Positions 27,810 to 36,630 of a stretch of 64,000 bases of DNA are shown here, in pieces. Source of the DNA: JACKBC01 sp041391125 (lineage in GTDB: Bacteria > Chloroflexota > Anaerolineae > Caldilineales > Caldilineaceae). Each line of letters opens with the position of its first letter. The stretch's first letter is position 1. A program made the translations under genes and the position numbers. The stretch is from the NCBI GenBank assembly GCA_041391125.1, contig JAWKON010000010.1:1-64000 (forward strand), written 5' to 3'. The notes beneath the pieces are model-generated. The model was not told the DNA's origin. It did no database searches and saw only the letters and a list, made by a program, of their open reading frames with translations.

Positions 27810-28832
27810 ATGAACCTCCTCACCTTTGTCCTGCGCCGACTGGTTCAGGCCGTCTTTGTCCTCTTCGGCCTTTCCATTGTGATATTTGTGATCGCGCGCG
27901 TCATGCCGGGGGATCCCGTGCGGCTGGCGGTGGGCGCGCGGGCGCCGCAGTGGGTGGTGGACAACATCCGCGAGCAGATGCATCTGAACGACCCGCTGCT
28001 GACCCAGTATGGCTATTGGCTGCGCGATGCGGCGCGCGGGGACTTTGGCATTTCGCTGGTGACGCGCCGCGCCGTGGCCGACGACATTGTGGAGTTCTTC
28101 CCCGCCTCGCTGGAGGTGGCGCTGCTCTCGCTGCTCATCTCCATGACCGGCGCCATTACGCTGGGTATGGTTTCGACGCGCTACAAAGACAAGTGGATCG
28201 ACAACGTGGTGCGCGTCGTTTCCTACATGGGCATCGTGACGCCCTCGTTTGTCTTTGCCATCATCTTTCTGCTGCTCTTCGCCTTTTGGCTGGACTGGCT
28301 GCCCGCCATTGGCCGGCTGTCCTCCAAAGTGGAGCCGCCGCCCACCGTCACCCGGCTTTATTTAATCGATTCGCTACTGGCCGGCCAGTTGAGCACCTTC
28401 TGGGACGCGCTCCAGCACATGATTATGCCCGCTCTCGCATTGGCCATGGGCTCCATGGCCCAAGAGGCGCGCATCACCCGCGCGTCCATGTCGGACAATC
28501 TGTCCAAGGATTATATTGCCAGCGCCCGCGCCCTGGGCATTAGCGAGGGGCAGATCATGAGCAAGTTTCTCATGAAGCCGTCGCTGATTCCTACGGTGTC
28601 GATCCTGGGGCTGGATTTTGCCGCCGGGATCGGCAACGCGTTTTTGGTGGAGCTGATCTTCAACTGGCCGGGAATCTCGCGCTATGGCATGAACGCCATG
28701 CTGAGCAAAGACCTCAACGCCATTTCGGGCGTGATCCTGACGCTGGGCATAATCTTTGTGCTGGTCAATATTGTGGTGGATGTGGTGGTGGCGCAGTTGG
28801 ATCCAAGGATCAGGTTGCGGAGCGGGGGATAG
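27810..28832 (+). CDS. ABC transporter permease, DppB-type
   Basis: A 340-residue inner-membrane permease with about six membrane helices. The start LRRLVQAVFVLFGLSIVIFV and RVMPGDPVRLAVG are typical of DppB/OppB. The EAA loop reads DYIASARALGISEGQIMSKF, contacting the ATPases. Together with the DppC-type permease at 30420 it forms the channel. The two permease genes, normally adjacent, are separated here by about 1.6 kb of unrelated minus-strand genes. Confidence 0.94.
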   Translation: MNLLTFVLRRLVQAVFVLFGLSIVIFVIARVMPGDPVRLAVGARAPQWVVDNIREQMHLNDPLLTQYGYWLRDAARGDFGISLVTRRAVADDIVEFFPASLEVALLSLLISMTGAITLGMVSTRYKDKWIDNVVRVVSYMGIVTPSFVFAIIFLLLFAFWLDWLPAIGRLSSKVEPPPTVTRLYLIDSLLAGQLSTFWDALQHMIMPALALAMGSMAQEARITRASMSDNLSKDYIASARALGISEGQIMSKFLMKPSLIPTVSILGLDFAAGIGNAFLVELIFNWPGISRYGMNAMLSKDLNAISGVILTLGIIFVLVNIVVDVVVAQLDPRIRLRSGG

Positions 28833-28850
28833 TGAGGACGACACGCAAAT

Positions 28851-29261
28851 TTAGAGCTCAATCCCCATTTGAAGCATGAGTTCGCGCTCTTGAATGCGTT
28901 CGTTTAAGTTTAGTTCCAGCAATCGAACCGTCACGCGGCCTTCAGGAGTTATTGGCCGGATTTCAGTGCCGACCAATTTAAAATGTTCGACCCATCGCTG
29001 GGTACGCGGGTTAAGAAGGGGAACCAGTTTGCCAGTAAGAGGGTCGAACGAGCCAACATTCGGACCTTTTCGACGATTGCAACGCATACAGCAGCAGGCG
29101 AGATTTTCGGTAGTTGTCTCACCGCCATGCTAACGCGCAATTACGTGATCCGGCTCATGTTTATGCGCAGCGATGAATTCGGGCAATCGGCAATACTCGC
29201 AGCGATGATGTGCGCGATCCCAGACAAATCGGCGGAGCTCTGGAGAAATGTCGGAAGCCAT
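28851..29261 (-). pseudogene. HNH endonuclease with an in-frame TAG
   Basis: From the ATG at 29261 it reads MASDISPELRRFVWDRAHHR, then CEYCRLPEFIAAHKHEPDHV, IAR, a TAG at 29130-29132, HGGETTTENLACCCMRCNR and RKGPNVGSFDPLTGKLVPLL. This is a complete small HNH domain (CxxC, DHV, second CxxC) interrupted by one stop codon exactly before the HGG motif, where relatives usually carry Lys or Gln. The frame is otherwise intact, so one substitution (real or an error) explains it. Its start overlaps the stop of the upstream gene by one base (TAATG). Confidence 0.75.
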
Positions 29262-29620
29262 TATGAAGCAACGGTTTGATGGTTGTTTTGGGCAGCCAAG
29301 CGTGCTTTGAGCGAGATGAGAATGTGTTCGATTTTTTCGAGTTCGTCCAGTTCTAGTTGCTCAGATTCGCCCAATAATCCGGCGGAGTTTAGCGCCAAAA
29401 GGCGCTGCAAGCGATCTTGAGCCCGTTCTGAAACATGATAATGAAAAATTTCTTGGGGGGACGGGCTAGTAGCTAAAAACTCAACAATTTCCGTGGCTGT
29501 TTCTGTGGCCAGCGTTCGAAAACCAGCCAGCGACAATTCCAGAACTGTAGGAATGTAGCCATTCAGAGGGCGCAATTGCGCGGCCAATTCATCTGGAATT
29601 TGCATTGTCATTTCGACCAT
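29261..29620 (-). CDS. Partner protein of the HNH gene, unknown function
   Basis: A 119-residue acidic helical protein: MVEMTMQIPDELAAQLRPLN, then YIPTVLELSLAGFRTLATET and an end rich in Glu/Leu. The beginning (MQIPDELAAQL) looks like a short DNA-binding ribbon segment or antitoxin start. It overlaps the HNH gene by one base, so the pair is one operon. Similar pairs of an 'IPDELA' protein with an HNH nuclease are common in filamentous cyanobacteria and Chloroflexota; the role is not known to me. Confidence 0.6.
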   Translation of the reverse strand: MVEMTMQIPDELAAQLRPLNGYIPTVLELSLAGFRTLATETATEIVEFLATSPSPQEIFHYHVSERAQDRLQRLLALNSAGLLGESEQLELDELEKIEHILISLKARLAAQNNHQTVAS

Positions 29621-29658
29621 GTGGATTTACTCCCGCATTTGTACTTTGATGGCATAAG

Positions 29659-30063
29659 CTATATGAAGACCAGCGGCGAAACATGGAAGCGTTTGCTCAA
29701 TCGGCGGATTTGCGTTTGCGTAAGTTCGCATTGGCCAAGCAAAATAGAGGATATAGTTGCCGAATCACCGATTTCCGGCAGATCGCTATCGTGTAGCGCG
29801 TGTTCGGCCATTAAGATGCGCAGCGTGGAAATGGGATCGCCCATTGGTTCTGGCAAGTGATCATCTTCATACGTTTCGATCAAACTGCCAAGCGTTTCCA
29901 TAAGCGATGCCAGCGGGTGATCCTCGGCTTCGCCAACCTCATCAATGAGTTCGTCGAGCAGTTCGACGGCGCGCTCATATTCTTTCTGTGTATGGGGAAC
30001 GGAAACAACTTTAGCGACTAATGGCCAACTTGATTTAGCCTGTTCAAGGATCATACTTTGCAT
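29659..30063 (-). CDS. higA: HigA-type antitoxin
   Basis: A 134-residue protein with a helical N-terminal part (YERAVELLDELIDEVGEAED) and a C-terminal helix-turn-helix (ISSILLGQCELTQTQIRRLS, KRFHVSPLVFI). This is the two-part layout of HigA antitoxins encoded after HigB toxins. The ATG at 30063 is chosen because it lies 2 bp after the HigB stop. It should bind HigB and repress the operon promoter. Confidence 0.8.
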   Translation of the reverse strand: MQSMILEQAKSSWPLVAKVVSVPHTQKEYERAVELLDELIDEVGEAEDHPLASLMETLGSLIETYEDDHLPEPMGDPISTLRILMAEHALHDSDLPEIGDSATISSILLGQCELTQTQIRRLSKRFHVSPLVFI

Positions 30064-30065
30064 AC

Positions 30066-30352
30066 CTACTCCTTCCACCCGCCACGATCATACTCGGCAT
30101 GGGTGAGGACGTGACGAATATATACACGGCGTCGGTTATAATGAACGGCAACAATCAATCTGTATCGGTTGCCACTAATATTGAAGACCGTCAGCTTGCC
30201 CACCGAATCAGCATGGGAAAGACCTGACGTAGTTCAGCCAGAGAGCCAAAATCTGTCCGCTTCATGATGCGATACCAGTGTTCCAAACCAGTCTCGGCAT
30301 TAGGATGATTTGCGATAAATTCGAGTAGTCGACTTCTGGTAACGATATGCAT
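30066..30352 (-). pseudogene. higB: HigB-type mRNA interferase toxin, one frameshift
   Basis: From the ATG at 30352 the frame reads MHIVTRSRLLEFIANHPNAE, then TGLEHWYRIMKRTDFGSLAE and LRQVFP, after which it breaks. Adding one C to the CCC run restores HADSVGKLTVFNISGNRYRL, IVAVHYNRRRVYIRHVLTHA and EYDRGGWKE, the full HigB pattern of about 95 residues. HigB cuts ribosome-bound mRNA. A sequencing deletion is the simplest explanation, since the antitoxin gene is intact. Confidence 0.8.
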
Positions 30353-30419
30353 CGTGAACAGATTCTACCGTATACATTTTTCGGTGTCAATGAGCATCTA
30401 TAAATCAAGCTGTTGAATT

Positions 30420-31325
30420 ATGACCACAACCACCCTAACTCCCAACCAAATCGCCGCCCTGCGCCGCCAAAACCGCCGCCAAAACTGGGGCCGCGCCTGG
30501 TATAAATTCTCGCGCAACCCGCTTTCGCTGATTGGCGCGGGCAGCGTGCTGCTAGTGATCCTGGCCGCCATCTTCGCCCCCTACATTACGCCCTACCCAG
30601 AGCACGTGCTGCCCTTTACAGACTTTGCCAACGCCAGCCAGCCGCCCAGCGCCGATTACTGGTTTGGCACCGACGAAATCGGGCGCGACATCTTTAGCCG
30701 CGTCATCTTTGGCTATCGTTTTTCGCTGCTGATCGGACTGGTGGTCTTGTCGATTGTGGTGCCGGTGGGCGTGGTGACCGGGCTGCTGGCGGGCTACTTC
30801 CAGAACACCTGGATCGACACCATTATCATGCGCATTACCGACATTTTTCTGGCCGTGCCGCCGCTGATTTTGGCGCTGTCGGTGGCGTCGATTCTGGAGC
30901 CCAACCTCTTTAACGCCATGCTGGCCGTCTGCCTGACCTGGTGGCCCTGGTACACGCGCCTGGTCTACAGCCTGACCACCGGCATGCGCAACGAGTTCTT
31001 CGTACGCTCCGCCGAGGTGACCGGGGCCAGCACCTGGCACATTCTGCTGCGCGAGATTCTGCCCAACTGCATCTCGCCCATCTTCACCAAAATGAGCCTG
31101 GACATGGGCTGGGTGATCATCATTGGCGCCTCGCTTAGCTTTGTAGGGCTGGGCGTGCAGCCGCCGCGGCCCGGCCTGGGCACCATGGTGGCCAGCGGCA
31201 CCCGCTTCCTGCCCGACCAGTGGTGGATCTCGGTCTTCCCGGCGCTGGCCATTGTCTTTGTGGTGCTGGGCTTTAATCTGCTGGGCGATGGGTTGCGCGA
31301 TCTGTTTGCAGCCGAAGGGAATTAA
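30420..31325 (+). CDS. ABC transporter permease, DppC-type
   Basis: A 301-residue inner-membrane permease. The N-terminal cytoplasmic stretch and first helix RNPLSLIGAGSVLLVILAAI are followed by the family motif GTDEIGRDIFSRVIFGYR (DppC/OppC), about six helices, and the EAA loop SAEVTGASTWHILLREILPN. It pairs with the DppB-type permease at 27810. HigBA lies immediately upstream on the other strand, so this gene depends on read-through or its own promoter. Confidence 0.94.
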   Translation: MTTTTLTPNQIAALRRQNRRQNWGRAWYKFSRNPLSLIGAGSVLLVILAAIFAPYITPYPEHVLPFTDFANASQPPSADYWFGTDEIGRDIFSRVIFGYRFSLLIGLVVLSIVVPVGVVTGLLAGYFQNTWIDTIIMRITDIFLAVPPLILALSVASILEPNLFNAMLAVCLTWWPWYTRLVYSLTTGMRNEFFVRSAEVTGASTWHILLREILPNCISPIFTKMSLDMGWVIIIGASLSFVGLGVQPPRPGLGTMVASGTRFLPDQWWISVFPALAIVFVVLGFNLLGDGLRDLFAAEGN

Positions 31326-31340
31326 TAGCGGGGATTATGA

Positions 31341-31679
31341 TCACGCAACTGCAAACTCTGTGTAAGGACGCATGATAGGCGGTTGAAAACCAAGCACGAT
31401 ATTTTCGCGGGGGATGCCGTGTTCCAGGAAATAGGTGGCGATACCATCTTCGGTCCAGTCATCCTCAATCCATATTTTGCCGTCTCGAATGGCGACTTGC
31501 AAAACAATTTGGTTGATTCGTTTGCTCTCTTTCCAGCCTAACTTTTGGATTATGTATTGACCATGTTCATCATCATATAATTTGATAACATCATAATTGG
31601 GTGTGGGATATTTGTTCGCCAGGGCAACATAAGCATTTAATGCGTCTTTAACAATTGTGGCATAGCTTATTGAATCCAT
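31341..31679 (-). CDS. xisI: XisI family protein
   Basis: A 112-residue protein matching XisI (fdxN element excision controlling factor): YATIVKDALNAYVALANKYP, YDDEHGQYIIQKLGWKESKR, then RDGKIWIEDDWTEDGIATYF and the ending LGFQPPIMRPYTEFAVA, the family's invariant GFQPP and R.YTEFA. The name comes from Anabaena, where it acts with XisH in excision of the fdxN element; in most genomes no such element exists and the role is unknown. It overlaps xisH by 13 bp. Confidence 0.92.
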   Translation of the reverse strand: MDSISYATIVKDALNAYVALANKYPTPNYDVIKLYDDEHGQYIIQKLGWKESKRINQIVLQVAIRDGKIWIEDDWTEDGIATYFLEHGIPRENIVLGFQPPIMRPYTEFAVA

Positions 31680-32083
31680 GAAACGATCTCCTCCTGTTCA
31701 ACATTAACAACCAGAAGCCGCAGGTGACGCCGCGCGATAATTTGACGCGTGGCTGTGCGTAAGAAAAATTGCTCGTATATAGAATCGCTGACAGCTAAAT
31801 ACAATTCGTAATTCAATGATGTCAGCTCAATCAGATCAAGATAGAGATCATATTGCCCCAGCGCTTGCTGAAGTTCTCGAATAAATGAGCGGCCAGCGAA
31901 TGTTTTAACCTCAATAATGATGGTGCGCTGATCTTTTTCAGCAACAATTGGGCCACGACGAGCAAGCAGGTCAGCATAAACTTCGATCTCTTCGTACTCG
32001 ATCTTAAAGTGTTCTTTTTCGATTGACCAGCCATCTTTGATGAGAGCGTGTTTGACCGCATCATGAATCAAGTCATTTGCCAT
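31667..32083 (-). CDS. xisH: XisH family protein
   Basis: A 138-residue protein matching XisH: MANDLIHDAVKHALIKDGWS, then EVYADLLARRGPIVAEKDQR, TIIIEVKTFAGRSFIRELQQ and ALGQYDLYLDLIEL. The pattern D...AE...IEVK is that of a PD-(D/E)XK nuclease-like core, so a DNA-cutting role is plausible. The ATG at 32083 is chosen over 32152 because the family begins at MANDLIHDA. It forms an operon with xisI. No nif element is seen here. Confidence 0.92.
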   Translation of the reverse strand: MANDLIHDAVKHALIKDGWSIEKEHFKIEYEEIEVYADLLARRGPIVAEKDQRTIIIEVKTFAGRSFIRELQQALGQYDLYLDLIELTSLNYELYLAVSDSIYEQFFLRTATRQIIARRHLRLLVVNVEQEEIVSWIQ

Positions 32084-32140
32084 AATACCGAGATTATAAT
32101 CTGAAAACGTCTGTTTTGAAAAGCGTAATTGGATATATAT

Positions 32141-32794
32141 ATGATGACTCAATGGCGTCCCGGCGACACGGTCATTCTCCGCAATATCGCCCGCTCGGAC
32201 GGCACGGTGACGACAGCGATTCCGGCCATTGCCATCAGCGATGCGTTGGATCTGCTGGCGCTCTACATTCCGGCAGGAACGGTGTATAAAAACAATTGGG
32301 TTATGCCGCCTGCAATGCGGGTGGATTCCGTCACAAGCGTGATCCCCTCCGCCCAGCGCGCCTATCGCGACCTAGCAATGCGGAACGACTCGATCCGGCT
32401 CTATCTGCCCGGTTTTGGTTATTCGGTGGGGCTTAGCTTTGACACTGCGGGAAACTTCACCGGCTGGTACGGCAATATGGAGGCGCCATTTGTGCGCACG
32501 CCGCTGGGCATCGACACGCGCGATCTGGCGCTGGATGTGGTGGCCACGCCGGACGGTCAATGGCGCTGGAAAGATGAAGACGAATTTATGCGGCGGCTGG
32601 AGGTCGGTATTGATTCGCCGGCGCAGCATGAGCGGGTGCGCCGGGCCGGGCTCGATTTTATTGCGCGGCTGGAGCAGATGCGCTGGCCTTTTAACGCCGG
32701 TTGGCAACATTGGAAAGCGCCCAATGATTGGCAGCGGCGTTCTTTGCCCCAAGAGTGGGCGGCTGATTGGGGGACGTACGATTTACTGTCGTGA
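32141..32794 (+). CDS. DUF402 domain protein
   Basis: A 217-residue protein. The C-terminal DUF402 core shows GYSVGLSFDTAGNFTGWYGN, RTPLGIDTRDLALDVVATPD and GQWRWKDEDEFMRRLEVG. DUF402 proteins (FomD, Ntdp-like) are metal-dependent hydrolases of nucleotide phosphates or CMP conjugates; the acidic cluster DEDEF fits the metal site. The ATG at 32141 follows GGATATAT; a TTG at 32129 is possible. It diverges from xisH by 57 bp. Confidence 0.8.
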   Translation: MMTQWRPGDTVILRNIARSDGTVTTAIPAIAISDALDLLALYIPAGTVYKNNWVMPPAMRVDSVTSVIPSAQRAYRDLAMRNDSIRLYLPGFGYSVGLSFDTAGNFTGWYGNMEAPFVRTPLGIDTRDLALDVVATPDGQWRWKDEDEFMRRLEVGIDSPAQHERVRRAGLDFIARLEQMRWPFNAGWQHWKAPNDWQRRSLPQEWAADWGTYDLLS

Positions 32795-32900
32795 TCTGAC
32801 GTGAGTTTGCCGCCTAGAATATCGTTCCGTGTATCTTGCCCCGGTATGATATGATAGATAAAACGCGCCTATGTTTACGATTTGAAGTGGAGAATCTATC

Positions 32901-33689
32901 ATGTCATCACCCTTTCCCGGCATGGACCCTTATATCGAGTCGCCAGATATTTGGGGCGACTTTCATGCCGCGCTGGCGACTGAGATACGCACGCAGTTGA
33001 ACCGCCAGATTCAGCCGCGTTATGTGGCGCGCCTCATCCCATATACGGCCTATGAAGTGGTGGAGATCGGCGAGACGCGCGCCATTCGCCCCGATATTGG
33101 CATCTGGATGCCCCATCCGCCCGCGGGAGCGGTTGGCGAAATTGCTACCGCAGTGACGCCGGCGCCCGTACGCGCTTCCATCACACAGGAAATCCCCATA
33201 GAGCTGCTGAGCGTGGAAATCCGCAAAACAGGCTCAATGGAGTTGATCACAGCTATTGAAATATTGTCGCCTGTCAATAAGCGAGTCAGTCATGATGCCT
33301 ATACCGATTATTTGCGCAAGCGGCGTGAAATCTTGCGTTCGTCCGCCCATTTGCTCGAGATTGATCTGCTGCGCGGCGGCGAGCGGCCGCCTTTGCAGGG
33401 CGCGATTCCAGTTGCGCCCTACTATGTGAGTCTGAGCCGTGTGGAAGATCGCCCCTCCGTTGAAGTTTGGCCGATTCAGCTTTGGGATGAACTGCCCGTG
33501 TTGCCCGCGCCGCTGCGCGAGCCGGACCAAGATGCCCAGATCGACCTGGCAACGATGGTTGCAACTTTGTATGAACAGGGCGGCTACGCAACGCTGATAG
33601 ATTATCACCGCCAACCGCCCCCGCCCGTACTCACCAAAGAACAAAATCAGTGGCTAGATGACTATCTCCATCAACAGGGCATCCGCTAA
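32901..33689 (+). CDS. DUF4058 family protein
   Basis: A 262-residue protein with the typical DUF4058 start SSPFPGMDPYIESPDIWGDF, then RYVARLIPYTAYEVVEIGET, AIEILSPVNKRVSHDAYTDY and LRKRREILRSSAHLLEIDLL. The central EI..PVNK..H...Y..KR pattern recalls nuclease-like folds (Uma2-like), common in Cyanobacteria and Chloroflexota. The function is unknown. It lies 17 bp before the transporter ATPase gene, on the same strand. Confidence 0.85.
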   Translation: MSSPFPGMDPYIESPDIWGDFHAALATEIRTQLNRQIQPRYVARLIPYTAYEVVEIGETRAIRPDIGIWMPHPPAGAVGEIATAVTPAPVRASITQEIPIELLSVEIRKTGSMELITAIEILSPVNKRVSHDAYTDYLRKRREILRSSAHLLEIDLLRGGERPPLQGAIPVAPYYVSLSRVEDRPSVEVWPIQLWDELPVLPAPLREPDQDAQIDLATMVATLYEQGGYATLIDYHRQPPPPVLTKEQNQWLDDYLHQQGIR

Positions 33690-33706
33690 CCCACTTTGGA
33701 ATCAAT

Positions 33707-34693
33707 ATGGCTTTGCTAGACATCAAAAACCTCCACGTCCACTACAAAGTCTACGGCGGGCTGACCCGCGTGCTGGACGGCATCAACCTGACCGTGCATG
33801 AGGGCGAAAAGGTGGGGCTGGTGGGCGAGACCGGCTGCGGCAAGACCACGGCCATGAAGACCGTGCTGCGCGTGCTGCCCATGCCGCCGGCGGTGGTGGC
33901 GGGTGGCGAAGTGCTTTACAAGGACAAAGATATTTTGAAGATGCGCCAAGGCGCGGTGCAGGCTATCCGCGGGCGCGAAATCTCTATGATCTTTCAGGAT
34001 CCCATGTCGTCGCTCAACCCGGTTTTCACGGTGGCCCAGCAGATCGAGCCGGTGCTGCGCCACGCCAGCGGCGGCCAGCTCGCCGCCAAAGAGGTGCGCG
34101 AACGGGCGCTCAACTCGCTCAAAGACGTGGCGCTGGCCGACCCCGAGCGGCTGCTCAACGCCTATCCCACCCAGCTCAGCGGGGGCATGCGCCAGCGCGT
34201 CGCCATTGGCATGGCGCTGGCCACCGACCCCAAGCTGCTCATCGCCGACGAGCCCGGCACGGCGCTGGACGTGACCATTCAGGCCCAGGTGCTGCGGCTG
34301 CTCAACGACCTGGTGGATCAGAAGCAAACTTCCATCATTCTGATCACCCATTCGCTGGGCGTGGTGCGCGAAAATGCCGACCGCGTTTACGTCATGTATG
34401 CCGGCAATGTGGTGGAGATGGCGCCCACGCGCAAGCTTTTCGCGGCGCCGCGGCATCCGTATACGCAAGGGCTCATGGCATCGGTGCCGAAGCTCTCCGG
34501 CGGCGGTGTCTCGCTGGGCATCCCTGGCCGCATCCCCAACTATCTCAACCCACCCACCGGCTGCCGCTTCCACGACCGCTGTCCGCATGTGATGGAAAAG
34601 TGCAAGGTGGAGAAGCCGCCGGTCTTTTTGGTGGATGGGGTGGGGGACAATGTGAAAGAGCGGCATGAGGTGGCCTGTTTTTTGTATGAATAG
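33707..34693 (+). CDS. ABC transporter ATP-binding protein, OppD/DppD-type
   Basis: A 328-residue ATPase. Walker A is GETGCGKTT (residues 40-48), the Q-loop is MIFQDPMSSLNP, the signature is LSGGMRQR, Walker B is LLIADEPGTALD and the switch His is in ITHSLGVV. The C-terminal oligopeptide-transporter extension carries Cys-rich GCRFHDRCPHVMEKC, typical of the family and able to bind a metal cluster. It powers the importer with the OppF-type ATPase that follows. Confidence 0.95.
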   Translation: MALLDIKNLHVHYKVYGGLTRVLDGINLTVHEGEKVGLVGETGCGKTTAMKTVLRVLPMPPAVVAGGEVLYKDKDILKMRQGAVQAIRGREISMIFQDPMSSLNPVFTVAQQIEPVLRHASGGQLAAKEVRERALNSLKDVALADPERLLNAYPTQLSGGMRQRVAIGMALATDPKLLIADEPGTALDVTIQAQVLRLLNDLVDQKQTSIILITHSLGVVRENADRVYVMYAGNVVEMAPTRKLFAAPRHPYTQGLMASVPKLSGGGVSLGIPGRIPNYLNPPTGCRFHDRCPHVMEKCKVEKPPVFLVDGVGDNVKERHEVACFLYE

Positions 34694-34736
34694 TCCAAGG
34701 TCCAAAGTTTGGCTAGTGGGCAAATAGGGCTAGTGA

Positions 34737-34857
34737 GCGCTGATTGAGTAGGCTGCGGCTGTTTGCAGCCGTATCGAAATCAAGCGAACGGGTCGACCCG
34801 CTTTGGTTTCGATACGGCCCAAACTACCGGGCCTACTCAACCGCCGCTAACCTCTCA
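34737..34857. repeat. Family G inverted repeat
   Basis: GAGTAGGCTGCGGCTG, CAGCCGTATCGAAATC, then GGTTTCGATACGGCC and GGCCTACTCAACCGCCGC. It separates the two ATPase genes and shares words with 4432-4537 and 58162-58222. Confidence 0.85.
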
Positions 34858-34955
34858 AAATATATAGACCAAATACAAAACCATCCTATTCTATACTCTG
34901 TATGAAAACCGTAGTTTCTTTTCTCTAGTAGAGCTATCGCAAACGAGTAGAATTG

Positions 34956-35938
34956 ATGCCTGAACCCATCCTTACCATCCGCAATCTCCAAAAATATTTC
35001 CACGTGGGCCACCGCGATTTGTGGCGGCGCGACCCGCTCTACGTGCGCGCCGTGGACGGCGTGTCGCTCGATATTCAGGCGGGCGAAACCTTTGGCCTGG
35101 TGGGCGAGTCCGGTTCGGGCAAGAGCACCATTGCCTACATGGTGGCGGGCATGGAGCGGCCTACGGGCGGCGCTATGCACTTCCGCGGCCAGGATCTCTT
35201 TGATGCGCAGGGCGACCGACCGCTCAACCTCAAAAAAGAGATCCAGATCGTCTTTCAAGACCCCGGCTCGTCGCTCAACCCGCGGCGCACCGTGCAGCAG
35301 ATTCTGGAGACGCCGCTGCGCATCCACCAGCCGCACAAGGAGCGCATGGGCGAGCTGCTGCGCCTGCTCGATCTGGTCGATCTGCCCGCCGACTATCTGC
35401 ACAGGTATCCGCATATGCTCTCCGGCGGCGAAAAGCAGATCGTGGCCATTGCGCGCGCCTGGCCACCGATCCGTCGCTGGTCATTTTGGATGAACCCACC
35501 TCGGCGCTGGACGTGTCGGTGCAGGGCAAGATCATCAATCTGCTCATGCGCTTGCAGAAAGAGTTCAACCTGACCTACCTCTTTATCACCCACGACCTGA
35601 GCCTCATGCGCAACATTGCCTCGCGGGTGGCCATTATGTATCTGGGCAAATCAGCGAAATCGCGCCCAGCGCCGAGTTCTTCCAGCATCCCGAACACCCC
35701 TATACGCAGATGCTGCTCTCGTCCATTCCGGTGATTTCCAGAAGCCGAAGAGCAGCTCAAACCCGCCCGCGCCGAATCGCGCGGCGAGATTCCGAGCCCG
35801 GTCAATATTCCACGGGGGTGCAGTTTTAATACACGCTGTCGAGCCAGATTTGATGCATGTTACCAGCACGATCCCGAAATGGTGGCGCTGAAGGAGAATC
35901 ATCTGGTGCGTTGCCACTTGTTTGCAGAGGCTGCATGA
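34956..35938 (+). CDS. ABC transporter ATP-binding protein, OppF/DppF-type (frameshifts)
   Basis: Walker A GESGSGKST, Q-loop IVFQDPGSSLNPRRTV and signature LSGGEKQ are in the first frame. Near 35458 one C seems missing, after which ATDPSLVILDEPTSALDVSV and LTYLFITHDLSLMRNIASRV continue in another frame. Further shifts near 35650 and 35745 lead to the ending RGCSFNTRCRARFDACYQHD and HLVRCHLFAEAA. All ATPase motifs are present, so the gene is probably functional with sequence errors. The start ATG (34956) is preferred to the adjacent TTG. Confidence 0.85.
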
Positions 35939-36071
35939 GCCCTACTACGTGCATCGTGACGATAGGATTTGTACCGAGAAGATGCTATACTTTGTGAAGT
36001 GTAAAAACCATTTGTGCATCCGGTGCATATAAGTTCAATGTTGCGTAATGACTTGCAGGAGAAGGCGATTT

Positions 36072-36329
36072 ATGGATGGTGCCTTTCTTGACCGCATAAC
36101 GTTTAACCCGCGTGTGATGGTGGGTAAACCCGTCATCGGCGGCACCCGCATTCCGGTCGATTTGATTGTGCGCATGGTGGCGCAAGGGATTCTACAACCA
36201 GAGATATTGGCCGACTATCCGCGTTTGCAGGCTGCTGATATTCAAGCCGCCCTTTTTTATGCGGCCGCTGTTTTGGCTGATGAACTGGTGTTCCCACCTA
36301 ATTTACACAGGAAATTTCTATGTTGGTAA
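36072..36329 (+). CDS. DUF433 protein (antitoxin-like) 1
   Basis: An 85-residue DUF433 protein: DRITFNPRVMVGKPVIGGTR, IPVDLIVRMVAQGILQPEIL and ADYPRLQAADIQAALFYAAA. DUF433 carries a helix-turn-helix and is regularly encoded before DUF5615 PIN-like toxins. AGGAGAAGG precedes the ATG at 36072. Its stop overlaps the next DUF433 gene by about 10 bp, so two DUF433 proteins precede one DUF5615 protein. Confidence 0.8.
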   Translation: MDGAFLDRITFNPRVMVGKPVIGGTRIPVDLIVRMVAQGILQPEILADYPRLQAADIQAALFYAAAVLADELVFPPNLHRKFLCW

Positions 36330-36630
36330 AAACAACCTATGAACATATTTCGCTTAACGATAAAGGTCTTCCAATCATTACCGGTACCACAATAAAGGTT
36401 GTTGAGTTGGTACTTGATGTCAAAGCCTATGGTTGGAGTCAGAAGAGCTACATTTTCAGCATCCTGATTTAACAATGGGACAGATTTACTCTGCCTTGGC
36501 TTATTACTGGGATCATCAGGCTGAAATCGATGACGATATCGAAAGACGACTGGGATATGTTGACAAAGTGAAAAATTCATTGCCTCCTACGCCCCTAGAG
36601 AGCCGCCTGCGCAAAGAAGGGCTTATTTGA
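36320..36630 (+). CDS. DUF433 protein 2, one frameshift
   Basis: From the ATG at 36320 it reads MLVKTTYEHISLNDKGLPII and TGTTIKVVELVLDVKAYGWS, then breaks near 36441. Adding one C gives PEELHFQHPDLTMGQIYSAL and AYYWDHQAEIDDDIERRLGY, as in full-length relatives of about 103 residues. Its stop overlaps the DUF5615 start by one base (TGATG). Confidence 0.75.

Noticed and set aside
32129..32140. TTG start for the DUF402 gene
   Set aside because: It adds four residues and no ribosome site fits it better than the ATG at 32141.
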